This document shows positions 1-6,891 of a stretch of DNA of 9,970 nt, piece by piece; within the stretch, counting starts at the first letter, position 1, and the number at the start of each line of letters is the position of its first letter. Below the pieces are notes generated by a model that searched no databases, was not told where the DNA came from, and worked only from the letters and a program-made list of their open reading frames with translations. Source of the stretch: Gammaproteobacteria bacterium (GTDB taxonomy: Bacteria; Pseudomonadota; Gammaproteobacteria; Pseudomonadales; Oleiphilaceae); NCBI GenBank assembly GCA_003695085.1, contig RFIV01000238.1:1-9970 (forward strand). Reading direction: 5' to 3'. The position numbers and the translations under genes were made by a program.

Positions 1-482
1 AGAAGATGGTGGACATGATTGCCAACGGTGAGCCGCTGCCGGTGGATCTCAACGGGCGCTTCATCTATTACGTGGGGCCGGTGGATCCGGTGCGTGACGA
101 AGTGGTGGGCCCGGCAGGCCCGACCACCGCCACGCGCATGGACAAGTTTACCCGTACCATGCTGGAGAAAACCGGGCTGCTGGGCATGGTTGGCAAGGCC
201 GAGCGCGGGCCGGAGGCCATTCAGGCCATCAAGGACAATCAGGCCGTGTATCTCATGGCGGTGGGCGGTGCGGCCTATCTGGTGTCCAAGGCCATTCGCT
301 CCGCGAAGGTGCTGGCCTTCCCCGAGCTGGGCATGGAAGCGATCTACGAGTTCGAGGTCAAGGACATGCCCGTGACCGTTGCTGTGGACAGTACAGGCGA
401 TGCTGTGCATCAGAGTGGCCCGGCCTACTGGCGCGAGCGTATCAGTGAAGAGGCGGTGAAGATCGTCGAACCGAAAGACTGA
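1..482 (+). CDS. Class I fumarate hydratase, C-terminal part (5' truncated by window edge)
   Basis: Partial gene: the frame is open from the left edge (first full codon at base 3) and stops at TGA 480-482. The ATG at base 6 is an internal Met, not the start. The visible ~159 residues match the C-terminal (Fumerase_C, beta) domain of oxygen-sensitive [4Fe-4S] class I fumarases, which interconvert fumarate and malate in the TCA cycle. Diagnostic stretches are DEVVGPAGPTTATRMDKF near the start, then GMVGKAERGP, LMAVGGAAYLVSKAI and FPELGMEAIYEFEVKDMP. The KAERGP/GGAAYLVSKAI form is that of the ~500-residue single-chain fumarases also found in pseudomonads and trypanosomatids, rather than E. coli FumA. 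The cluster-binding cysteines lie in the N-terminal part outside the window. A related two-subunit L(+)-tartrate dehydratase beta chain is possible but less likely, given the close match and the fact that the frame continues upstream. Family assignment is firm; the exact symbol (fumA or fumB) is not decidable here. Confidence 0.93.
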   Translation, partial: KMVDMIANGEPLPVDLNGRFIYYVGPVDPVRDEVVGPAGPTTATRMDKFTRTMLEKTGLLGMVGKAERGPEAIQAIKDNQAVYLMAVGGAAYLVSKAIRSAKVLAFPELGMEAIYEFEVKDMPVTVAVDSTGDAVHQSGPAYWRERISEEAVKIVEPKD

Positions 483-504
483 TCCGCATCCGCATTTGCC
501 GCAA

Positions 505-536
505 TTCAGGGCGCTTCCTGCCGGAGGCGCCTTGAA
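505..536 (+). other. Strong 14-bp hairpin downstream of the fumarase gene, possible transcript end
   Basis: Arms 505-518 and 523-536 pair over 14 bp with two G.T wobbles (509:532 and 515:526) and enclose a TGCC loop (519-522). The hairpin begins 22 nt after the fumarase stop. It lacks the T-run of a Rho-independent terminator: the 3' arm is followed by AACG. It may still stabilise the 3' end of the fumarase mRNA or help terminate it. The 3' arm also contains the -35 of the proposed purU promoter. The structure is seen directly in the sequence; its role is inferred. Confidence 0.5.
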
Positions 537-560
537 AACGCCCGGTATTGTTCTTAATGT
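532..560 (+). promoter_or_regulatory. Putative sigma70 promoter for purU
   Basis: TTGAAA (532-537, five of six matches to TTGACA) is followed after exactly 17 nt by TAATGT (555-560), which keeps the key TAnnnT positions of the -10 box. Transcription would start near 567, inside a pyrimidine-rich stretch (about 561-590), giving a leader of about 40 nt before the purU ATG. The purU ribosome site AGAGGC lies at 591-596. This is the only reasonable promoter match I see in the 123-bp gap. Confidence 0.45.
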
Positions 561-605
561 TCTTCCTCCCTTATTCATTCTTTTCTTTTCAGAGGCAACC
601 TTGAT

Positions 606-1460
606 ATGGAGCGGACGTACCGCCTGGTGATTTCCTGCCCGGACCGCGTGGGCATTGTGGCCAAGGTCAGCAACTTTCTGGCAACGTATAACGGTTGGAT
701 CACCGAAGCCAATCATCATTCGGATCCGGCGTCCGGCTGGTTCTTCATGCGCCACGAAATCAAGGCCAGCTCGCTGCCGTTTGATCTGGACAGCTTCCGC
801 ATTGCCTTTGAGCCCATCGCCCGCGAGTTCGACATGCAGTGGCGGGTGACCGACTCGGATGTGAAGAAAAAAGTGGTGCTCATGTGCAGTCGCGAGTCGC
901 ACTGCCTGGCAGATCTGCTGCATCGCTGGCACAGCAAGGAACTGGATGCCGATATCGTGGCGGTCATCTCCAATCATGATGATCTGCGCAGCATGGTGGA
1001 GTGGCATGGGATTCCCTATCACCATGTGCCCGTGACCCCCGAGACCAAACAGAAGGCCTTCGAGGAAGTGGCCGTGCTGCTCGACGGTTACGAGGCGGAT
1101 GTGACCGTTCTGGCCCGCTACATGCAAATTCTGCCGGACTGGTTGTGCGAGTTGCGGCCGGGGCAGATCATCAATATTCACCACAGCTTCCTGCCGTCGT
1201 TCGCCGGGGCGCGCCCTTACCATCAGGCCAGCCAGCGAGGCGTGAAGCTGATCGGGGCGACGTGCCATTATGTCACGCCGGATCTGGATGAAGGGCCTAT
1301 AATTGAACAGGACGTGATTCGTGTCAGCCATGGTGATACGATTGAAGACATGGTCCGGCTCGGAAAGGATGTGGAGAAAACCGTGCTTGCGCGCGGTCTG
1401 CGCTTCCACCTTGAGGACCGGGTGATTGTCCACGAGAACAAGACGGTGGTCTTCGCCTGA
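606..1460 (+). CDS. purU: Formyltetrahydrofolate deformylase PurU
   Basis: Cytoplasmic hydrolase that converts 10-formyltetrahydrofolate to formate plus tetrahydrofolate. It balances the one-carbon pool and supplies formate to PurT-type purine synthesis. The 284 residues match the family length. An N-terminal ACT domain (about 5-80, starting YRLVISCPDRVGIVAKVSNF) is the likely amino-acid-sensing part; in E. coli PurU responds to methionine and glycine. The formyltransferase-like domain (about 87-265) follows. Its catalytic triad is visible as Asn190 and His192 in INIHHSFLPSF and Asp228 in TPDLDEGPII, with the same 36-residue His-to-Asp spacing as E. coli PurN (108 to 144). The ACT domain and the short C-terminal end distinguish it from PurN and Fmt. 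The ATG at 606 is supported by AGAGGC nine bases upstream. The CBS-domain gene follows after 59 nt without a terminator, so the two may be co-transcribed. Confidence 0.95.
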   Translation: MERTYRLVISCPDRVGIVAKVSNFLATYNGWITEANHHSDPASGWFFMRHEIKASSLPFDLDSFRIAFEPIAREFDMQWRVTDSDVKKKVVLMCSRESHCLADLLHRWHSKELDADIVAVISNHDDLRSMVEWHGIPYHHVPVTPETKQKAFEEVAVLLDGYEADVTVLARYMQILPDWLCELRPGQIINIHHSFLPSFAGARPYHQASQRGVKLIGATCHYVTPDLDEGPIIEQDVIRVSHGDTIEDMVRLGKDVEKTVLARGLRFHLEDRVIVHENKTVVFA

Positions 1461-1519
1461 CGGCTGTACAGCGGGCGGCAGGGAAGAGGCACACAGATAA
1501 TAACAGACAGGAGAATCCT

Positions 1520-1975
1520 ATGTTTCGCTCGGTAAAAGTACGCGATTACATGACCACGAAACTGGTCACCTTCAAGCCCGAGGATGAGCTGACAGGGGCC
1601 ATTGAACGCATGCTCAAGCACGGCATTTCCGGTGCGCCGGTCGTGAATGATGCCGGAGAAGTGGTGGGCATGATTTCGGAAATGGACTGCCTCAAGAGTA
1701 TTCTCAGCTGCAGCTACTATGACTACGAGTGCCTGGGTGGTACCGTGGGCGAGTACATGACCCGTGAAGTGGATGTCATTTCGCCGGAAGATGATATTCT
1801 CTCGGTGACCCAGAAATACATTGATCAGCGCCGTCGCCGCTTCCCGGTGGTGGAAAATGGCAAGCTGGTGGGGCAGATCAGCCGGCGTGATGTGCTGCGG
1901 GCGATCAAGGACTTCTCGTCTGCTGAGGAAATCAGGAGCATGAAACAACAGAACGAGGAGCGCGCACAACACTGA
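1520..1975 (+). CDS. Stand-alone tandem CBS-domain protein
   Basis: A 151-residue soluble protein that is little more than one CBS (Bateman) pair. CBS1 covers about residues 8-60 (VRDYMTTKLVTFKPEDEL ... GISGAPVVNDAGEVVGMIS) and CBS2 about 76-130 (VGEYMTREVDVISPED ... RRRFPVVENGKLVGQIS). Each ends with the Ser-x-x-Asp pattern (S53..D56 and S121..D124) whose Asp commonly binds the ribose of adenosine nucleotides. A charged tail follows (about 131-151, KQQNEERAQH at the end). There is no catalytic domain, signal peptide or membrane segment. Such proteins usually sense AMP/ATP or S-adenosyl compounds and act on a partner that cannot be read from sequence. The start has a good ribosome site, AGGAGA at 1509-1514. 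It lies between purU and gyrA. Domain assignment is firm; function is unknown. Confidence 0.9.
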   Translation: MFRSVKVRDYMTTKLVTFKPEDELTGAIERMLKHGISGAPVVNDAGEVVGMISEMDCLKSILSCSYYDYECLGGTVGEYMTREVDVISPEDDILSVTQKYIDQRRRRFPVVENGKLVGQISRRDVLRAIKDFSSAEEIRSMKQQNEERAQH

Positions 1976-2009
1976 GCGTAATCAGGAACGCGCGACTTTA
2001 ACGGTTTTA

Positions 2010-2018
2010 TGCTAAGAT
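2010..2018 (+). promoter_or_regulatory. Putative extended -10 promoter for the gyrA operon
   Basis: TGCTAAGAT (2010-2018) fits the extended -10 pattern TGnTAnnAT. No good -35 box is found 16-18 nt upstream, which is tolerated in extended -10 promoters. The start point would fall at about 2024-2026, inside the 5' arm or loop of the terminator hairpin. The new transcript would therefore not carry the full hairpin and would have a leader of about 75 nt before the gyrA ATG. This is a motif match only. Confidence 0.4.
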
Positions 2019-2044
2019 GGGGCGCTTTCAAGGGCGCCCTTTTT
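2019..2044 (+). terminator. Rho-independent terminator after the CBS-domain gene
   Basis: GGGCGC (2020-2025) pairs perfectly with GCGCCC (2034-2039), extended by a G2019.T2040 wobble. The 8-nt loop is TTTCAAGG, and the stem is followed at once by a T-run (2040-2044). It lies 43 nt after the CBS gene stop and 57 nt before the gyrA ATG, so it probably ends the purU/CBS transcript. The stem is short, so some read-through into gyrA is possible. Confidence 0.65.
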
Positions 2045-2100
2045 CGTGTTTGATGCCCTTGTTTCCGGACCCGAAAGAATAAATCAGGAATCCATCCGAT

Positions 2101-4707
2101 ATGGCAGAACTTGGCCAAGAAATCCTGCCCGTCAACATTGAGGACGAGCTGAAGCAGTCTTACCTGGATTACGCGATGAGCGTCATTGTCGGGCGAGCGC
2201 TGCCCGACGTGCGGGACGGCCTCAAGCCGGTGCACCGCCGCGTGCTCTATGCGATGTACGAGCTCAAGAACGACTGGAACAAGCCTTACAAGAAGTCCGC
2301 CCGTGTGGTGGGTGATGTCATCGGTAAATACCACCCGCACGGTGACTCGGCGGTCTATGACACCATTGTGCGGATGGCGCAGCCGTTTTCACTGCGCTAT
2401 CCGTTGATCGATGGCCAGGGCAATTTCGGCTCCATCGACGGCGACTCGGCCGCCGCCATGCGATATACAGAAATCCGCATGGCCAAGATCGCTCACGAGC
2501 TGCTGGCCGATCTCGACAAGGAAACCGTGGATTTCGTGCCCAACTATGATGGTTCGGAACAGATTCCGGCGGTGTTGCCCACGCGTGTGCCCAACATGCT
2601 GGTCAATGGCTCCTCGGGGATTGCCGTGGGCATGGCGACCAACATTCCGCCCCACAACCTGCGCGAGGTGGTGAGCGGGGCACTGGCCATGCTCGACAAC
2701 CCGGACATCACCGTTGATGAGCTGATGGAATACATTCCAGGTCCGGATTTCCCCACCGCGGGCATCATCAATGGCAAGGCGGGTATTGTCGAGGCCTACC
2801 GGACGGGGCGTGGGCGTGTGTACATCCGTGCCCGCTATCACATCGAAACCGATGCGAAGAGTGGAAAGGAAAGCATCATCCTGACGGAGATTCCGTACCA
2901 GGTGAACAAGGCCAAGCTGGTGGAGAAGATTGCCGAGCTGGTCAAGGAGAAAAAGGTCGAAGGCATCACGGAGCTGCGCGATGAGTCGAGCAAGGAAGGC
3001 TTGCGCGTGGTCATCGAGCTTCGCCGGGGCGAGAACGCCGAGGTGATCGTCAACAATCTGTTCACGTTGACACCGATGGAGACCGTTTTCGGGATCAACA
3101 TCGTGGCGCTGGTCAACGGTGAGCCCAAGGTGCTCAATCTGCGCGAGGTGCTGGATGCCTTCCTCATGCACCGGCGTGAAGTGGTCACCCGCCGCAGCAT
3201 TTATGAACTGCGCAAGGCGCGTGAGCGCGGGCATATCCTTGAAGGTCTGGCCGTTGCCCTTTCGAATATCGACCCGATCATTGCCCTGATCAAGGCCTCT
3301 CCCAATGGCGCTGAAGCCAAGGAGAAGCTCATGGCGCAAGGCTGGGAGCCGGGGACCGTTCTGGCGATGCTGGAGCGCACCGGAGCGGATGCCTGCCGGC
3401 CGGAAGGGCTGGACCCGGCGCTGGGGCTGCGTGATGGCAAGTACTACCTGTCCGAAGCGCAGGCTCAGGCCATTCTGGATCTGCGGCTGCAGAAGCTGAC
3501 TGCGCTGGAAAGTGAAAAGATCCTGGACGAATACCGGGAGATTCTCGACACCATCGCCGAGCTTCTGGATATCCTGCGCAACCCCGAACGGTTGCTCGAG
3601 GTGATTCGTGAAGAGCTGGAAGCTGTGCGCGAAGAATATGGCGATGACCGTCGCACGGAAATCGTGGCGTCCAAGCGTGATTTCTCGGTTGAAGACCTGA
3701 TTGCGCCGGAAGACATGGTGGTGACGCTGTCTCACAAGGGGTATGCCAAGACACAGCCGCTCGAGGACTATCAGGCGCAGCGGCGCGGTGGTCGGGGCAA
3801 GTCGGCCACGGCGACCAAGGAAGAGGACTTCATCGAGCATCTGGTGGTGGCCAATACTCATGATACGTTGCTGTGTTTCAGTGACCGCGGCAAGGTCTAC
3901 TGGCTCAAGATCTGGGAGATTCCGCAAGCCAGCCGGGCCTCGCGCGGCAAGCCCATCGTCAACCTGTTGCCGCTGGAAGAAGGCGAACGCATTTCCACGC
4001 TGCTGGTGGTGAATGAATACAAGGAAGATCACTACGTCTTCATGGCGACGCGCCACGGAACGGTCAAGAAAACACCGCTGGAGAATTTCTCGCGTCCGCG
4101 CAGCTCGGGCCTCATTGCCGTGGCGCTGGATGAGGGGGATGCCCTGATTGGCGTAGCCATTACCGATGGCCAGCGCGACATCATGCTCGTGGGTTCCCAC
4201 GGCAAGGCCACCCGCTTCAACGAGTCGGAAGTGCGCGCCATGGGGCGCACTGCACGGGGTGTCCGAGGCATTCGTCTGCCGGAGGGGGCGCAGGTGGTGT
4301 CACTGATTTTGCCGGAAGACGACCGCTACATTCTCACCGCCTCCCGCAATGGCTATGGCAAGCGCACACTGGCCAGCGAGTTCCCGATTCGCGGACGGGG
4401 CGCTCAGGGCGTGATTGCCATGCAATGCTCGGAGCGTAACGGTGACCTGATCGCAGCCGTGCAGGTGGCCGATGGTGAGGAAATCATGCTGATTTCCGAC
4501 AAGGGCACACTGGTCCGCACCCGCGTGGACGAGGTGTCCATTGTGGGGCGCAATACTCAGGGCGTGCGCCTGATTCGTCTTGGCGAGGGCGAGCACCTGG
4601 TGGCCGTGGAAACCATTGCCGACAGCGATGAGGATGAATCACTCGGTGCGGAATCAGACGCAGATGTCAGTGCGAACGAACAAGGTGAAACCGGCGATGA
4701 CGCGTAA
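2101..4707 (+). CDS. gyrA: DNA gyrase subunit A
   Basis: Catalytic subunit of the A2B2 type II topoisomerase that introduces negative supercoils; it cuts and rejoins both DNA strands. The 868 residues are close to E. coli GyrA (875). The N-terminal breakage-reunion domain (about 1-530) carries the active-site tyrosine Y122 in AAAMRYTEIRM. The quinolone-determining region has the sensitive-type Ser83 and Asp87 (KYHPHGDSAVYDTIVRMAQ), with numbering identical to E. coli. The tower and coiled-coil region runs through DLRLQKLTALESEKILDEYR. The C-terminal beta-pinwheel domain begins with the GyrA box QRRGGRG at 560-566, which is needed for DNA wrapping and separates GyrA from ParC. The protein ends in an acidic tail (about 840-868), common in GyrA. 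The start has CAGGAA at 2085-2090, ten bases upstream. The stop codon lies inside serC (11-nt overlap), so gyrA heads an operon of amino-acid genes. Confidence 0.98.
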   Translation: MAELGQEILPVNIEDELKQSYLDYAMSVIVGRALPDVRDGLKPVHRRVLYAMYELKNDWNKPYKKSARVVGDVIGKYHPHGDSAVYDTIVRMAQPFSLRYPLIDGQGNFGSIDGDSAAAMRYTEIRMAKIAHELLADLDKETVDFVPNYDGSEQIPAVLPTRVPNMLVNGSSGIAVGMATNIPPHNLREVVSGALAMLDNPDITVDELMEYIPGPDFPTAGIINGKAGIVEAYRTGRGRVYIRARYHIETDAKSGKESIILTEIPYQVNKAKLVEKIAELVKEKKVEGITELRDESSKEGLRVVIELRRGENAEVIVNNLFTLTPMETVFGINIVALVNGEPKVLNLREVLDAFLMHRREVVTRRSIYELRKARERGHILEGLAVALSNIDPIIALIKASPNGAEAKEKLMAQGWEPGTVLAMLERTGADACRPEGLDPALGLRDGKYYLSEAQAQAILDLRLQKLTALESEKILDEYREILDTIAELLDILRNPERLLEVIREELEAVREEYGDDRRTEIVASKRDFSVEDLIAPEDMVVTLSHKGYAKTQPLEDYQAQRRGGRGKSATATKEEDFIEHLVVANTHDTLLCFSDRGKVYWLKIWEIPQASRASRGKPIVNLLPLEEGERISTLLVVNEYKEDHYVFMATRHGTVKKTPLENFSRPRSSGLIAVALDEGDALIGVAITDGQRDIMLVGSHGKATRFNESEVRAMGRTARGVRGIRLPEGAQVVSLILPEDDRYILTASRNGYGKRTLASEFPIRGRGAQGVIAMQCSERNGDLIAAVQVADGEEIMLISDKGTLVRTRVDEVSIVGRNTQGVRLIRLGEGEHLVAVETIADSDEDESLGAESDADVSANEQGETGDDA
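4682..4688 (+). promoter_or_regulatory. Ribosome binding site that fixes the serC start
   Basis: AAGGTGA lies eight bases before ATG 4697, inside the end of gyrA. The open frame could be extended upstream to a TTG at 4580, but that would add 39 residues foreign to SerC. The site and the conserved SerC N-terminus (TRKFNFCAGPA) both select ATG 4697. Confidence 0.7.
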
Positions 4708-5776
4708 GTTCAATTTCTGTGCGGGGCCCGCGGCCCTGCCTGCTGAGGTGCTTGAACAGGCTCAGGCGGAAATGCTGGACTGGCAGGGACGGGGCCTGTC
4801 CGTGATGGAAATGAGTCATCGCAGTGCGGAAATCGTCGGGATTGCCGAGGAGGCCGAGCAGGATCTGAGAGATCTGCTGGCTATTCCGGATGACTATGCC
4901 GTGCTGTTCATGCAGGGCGGCGGTCATGCGCACTTCTCGGCCGTGCCGCTGAACCTGGCTCAGCCAGAGGACACCGCCGACTACATCGTTACCGGCAGCT
5001 GGTCCAAAAAGGCGCTGGCTGAAGGCAAGGGGTTTGTGAAGGCACAAGTAGCTGCGAGCACGGAGGATACTCGTTTCACCACCGTGCCGGATGCGAAGAG
5101 CCTGCGGCTTTCGTCCGGGGCAGCGTACGTGCACTACTGCCCCAACGAGACCATTCACGGTGTGGCGTTTCCCTATATTCCGGAAACAGATGCCCCGCTG
5201 GTGGCCGATTACTCCAGCGCCATTCTCTCCGAACCCCTGGACGTCACACGGTTTGGTGTCATCTATGCGGGTGCGCAGAAGAATATCGGCCCGGCCGGGC
5301 TGAGTGTTGTGATTGTGCGCAAGGATTTGCTGGAGCGTGCGCGCCAGCCTGTGCCCAGTATTCTCAATTACACGCTCATGGCCGAAAACGGCTCCATGTA
5401 CAACACCCCGCCCACCTACAGCTGGTACCTGGCGGGACTGGTGTTCAAGTGGCTGAAGCGCCAGGGCGGGCTGGAAGGTATCGCCGAAGTGAATCGTCGC
5501 AAGGCGGCAAAGCTTTATGGCGCGATTGATCAGAGTGATTTTTATGCCAACCCCGTGGATCCGGCCTGTCGCTCCATCATGAACGTCCCCTTCACACTGG
5601 CGGACAGCGCACTGGAAAAGGTCTTTCTGGCCGAATCCGAAGAAGCAGGACTGCTCAATCTGAAGGGACATCGCTCAGTGGGCGGGATGCGCGCCTCCAT
5701 CTACAACGCCGTTCCGGAGGCGGCGGTCGATGCACTGATTGACTTCATGGCAGACTTCGAAAAACGGCACGGTTGA
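4697..5776 (+). CDS. serC: Phosphoserine / phosphohydroxythreonine aminotransferase
   Basis: PLP enzyme that transaminates 3-phosphohydroxypyruvate with glutamate to give phosphoserine (serine pathway), and 3-hydroxy-2-oxo-4-phosphooxybutanoate in pyridoxal phosphate synthesis. The 359 residues compare with 362 in E. coli. The N-terminus FNFCAGPAALP is the family signature. H41-R42 in MEMSHRS match the substrate-phosphate-binding pair of the family. The PLP-binding lysine is K195 in AGAQKNIGPAGLS. The C-terminal GHRSVGGMRASIYNA (324-338) is also typical. One oddity: the cofactor-phosphate loop reads MQGGGHAHF (72-80), with His79 where most relatives have Gln (GQF or SxQF). It overlaps gyrA by 11 nt and shares one base with pheA (TGATG at 5774-5778), so it should be translated in step with both. 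Confidence 0.97.
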   Translation: MTRKFNFCAGPAALPAEVLEQAQAEMLDWQGRGLSVMEMSHRSAEIVGIAEEAEQDLRDLLAIPDDYAVLFMQGGGHAHFSAVPLNLAQPEDTADYIVTGSWSKKALAEGKGFVKAQVAASTEDTRFTTVPDAKSLRLSSGAAYVHYCPNETIHGVAFPYIPETDAPLVADYSSAILSEPLDVTRFGVIYAGAQKNIGPAGLSVVIVRKDLLERARQPVPSILNYTLMAENGSMYNTPPTYSWYLAGLVFKWLKRQGGLEGIAEVNRRKAAKLYGAIDQSDFYANPVDPACRSIMNVPFTLADSALEKVFLAESEEAGLLNLKGHRSVGGMRASIYNAVPEAAVDALIDFMADFEKRHG

Positions 5777-6876
5777 TGGACAAGATGGACGAACAGGCCG
5801 AACTGGGGCGCTTGCGGGAACGTATTGACGCGATCGACCAGCAACTGATCGAACTGATCAGTGAGCGGGCGCGCTGCGCGCAAGCTGTAGCCGAGGTCAA
5901 GATGAGAGCGCAGGGGCAGGATGCTGTCTTTTTCCGTCCGGAACGGGAAGCGCAGGTGATCCGGCGTGTCATGGAACGCAACCCCGGCCCGCTCAGTGAT
6001 GAGGAAATGGGGCGGCTGTTCCGCGAAGTCATGTCCGCGTGCCTGGCGCTCGAGCGTCCCATGCATATTGCTTACCTGGGGCCGGAAGGGACCTTCACGC
6101 ACGCCGCTGCGCTGAAACATTTTGGCTATTCGGTCGTGACGCTGCCCTTCGACAGTGATGCAGAGATTTTTCGTGAAGTCGAGGCGGGCGAAGCCCATTA
6201 TGGTGTTGTGCCCGTGGAAACGTCCACGGAGGGCATCATCACACATACCCTGGACCGGTTTGTCACCTCTCCGCTGAAAATCTGTGGAGAAGTGCAGATC
6301 CGTACCCATCTGTTCCTGCTGGCGGCGCCGGGCACCGAGCCCCGGCACATCAAGCGCATCTACTCGCACCCCCAGTCCTTTGTCCATTGCCGTCAATGGC
6401 TTGAAGCACATTTTCCGAATGCCAAGCTCGTGGCCATGTCCAGTCATGGTGAAGCGGCGCTGAAGGCGGCCAAGGAACCCCACAGCGCGGCCATTGCCGG
6501 GGAAATCTGTACCGAACTGTTCGGGCTGAACCGGCTGGAACGCAATATCGAGGACAGCCCCAATCAGATCACACGTTTTCTGATCATCGGGCGCGAAAAG
6601 GTCGGGCCGAGCGGGCAGGACAAGACGGTGGTGCTGGCGTCCCGGCGCAATGAGCCCGGCGCGCTTTACGAGCTGCTCGAGCCGTTTCACCGGCACCAGA
6701 TCAGCCTTACGCGGATCGAGTCCCGACCCGCAGATGCCAATACCTGGACCTATCACTTCTTTCTGGAGTTCGAGGGGCACTGGGAGGACACGCCGGTCAA
6801 GGCCGCGATTGCGGAGCTGAACCAGCGTGTCAGTGACCTCAGGCACCTCGGATCCTTTCCCGTCGGTGCGCTTTGA
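5776..6876 (+). CDS. pheA: P-protein: chorismate mutase / prephenate dehydratase
   Basis: Bifunctional enzyme that rearranges chorismate to prephenate and then dehydrates and decarboxylates it to phenylpyruvate, the phenylalanine branch point. The 366 residues are typical of the pseudomonad form. An AroQ chorismate mutase domain (about 8-93) shows LRERIDAIDQQLIELISERA and EVK, with basic residues at R31 and K42 matching active-site positions. The prephenate dehydratase domain (about 97-273) starts IAYLGPEGTFTHAA and has SHPQSF and the catalytic-region T266-R-F. The C-terminal ACT domain (about 284-358) carries GALYELL (295-301) and ESRP (315-318), the phenylalanine feedback site. An oddity: VPVETSTEG has Thr149 where relatives have Asn (VENSTEG or IENTSSG). 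I chose ATG 5776, coupled to the serC stop. TTG 5773 and ATG 5785 are possible alternatives, and no clear ribosome site is seen. There is no room for a pheL-type leader attenuator, so control is likely by feedback inhibition. Confidence 0.96.
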   Translation: MDKMDEQAELGRLRERIDAIDQQLIELISERARCAQAVAEVKMRAQGQDAVFFRPEREAQVIRRVMERNPGPLSDEEMGRLFREVMSACLALERPMHIAYLGPEGTFTHAAALKHFGYSVVTLPFDSDAEIFREVEAGEAHYGVVPVETSTEGIITHTLDRFVTSPLKICGEVQIRTHLFLLAAPGTEPRHIKRIYSHPQSFVHCRQWLEAHFPNAKLVAMSSHGEAALKAAKEPHSAAIAGEICTELFGLNRLERNIEDSPNQITRFLIIGREKVGPSGQDKTVVLASRRNEPGALYELLEPFHRHQISLTRIESRPADANTWTYHFFLEFEGHWEDTPVKAAIAELNQRVSDLRHLGSFPVGAL

Positions 6877-6891
6877 GCAAAGGTAGACGTC

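Noticed and set aside
1298..1303. Perfect TATAAT near the end of purU
   Set aside because: No -35-like hexamer lies at 16-18 nt, and the bases encode conserved PurU residues next to the catalytic Asp228.
1463..1472. Palindrome GCTGTACAGC after purU
   Set aside because: Ten bases with no T-run and a minimal loop. It is too short to call an operator or terminator.
1496..1501. GATAAT as a promoter for the CBS-domain gene
   Set aside because: No -35 box at suitable spacing, and the start point would fall in or next to the ribosome site. Transcription from purU is more likely.
2171..2370. Possible quinolone-resistance change in gyrA
   Set aside because: Ser83 and Asp87 are the sensitive-type residues, so no resistance substitution is seen at the main positions.
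2389..4200. A 603-codon open frame on the minus strand inside gyrA
   Set aside because: It lies wholly antisense to an unambiguous gyrA. Long antisense frames are expected in GC-rich genes, and the translation shows no recognisable motif.
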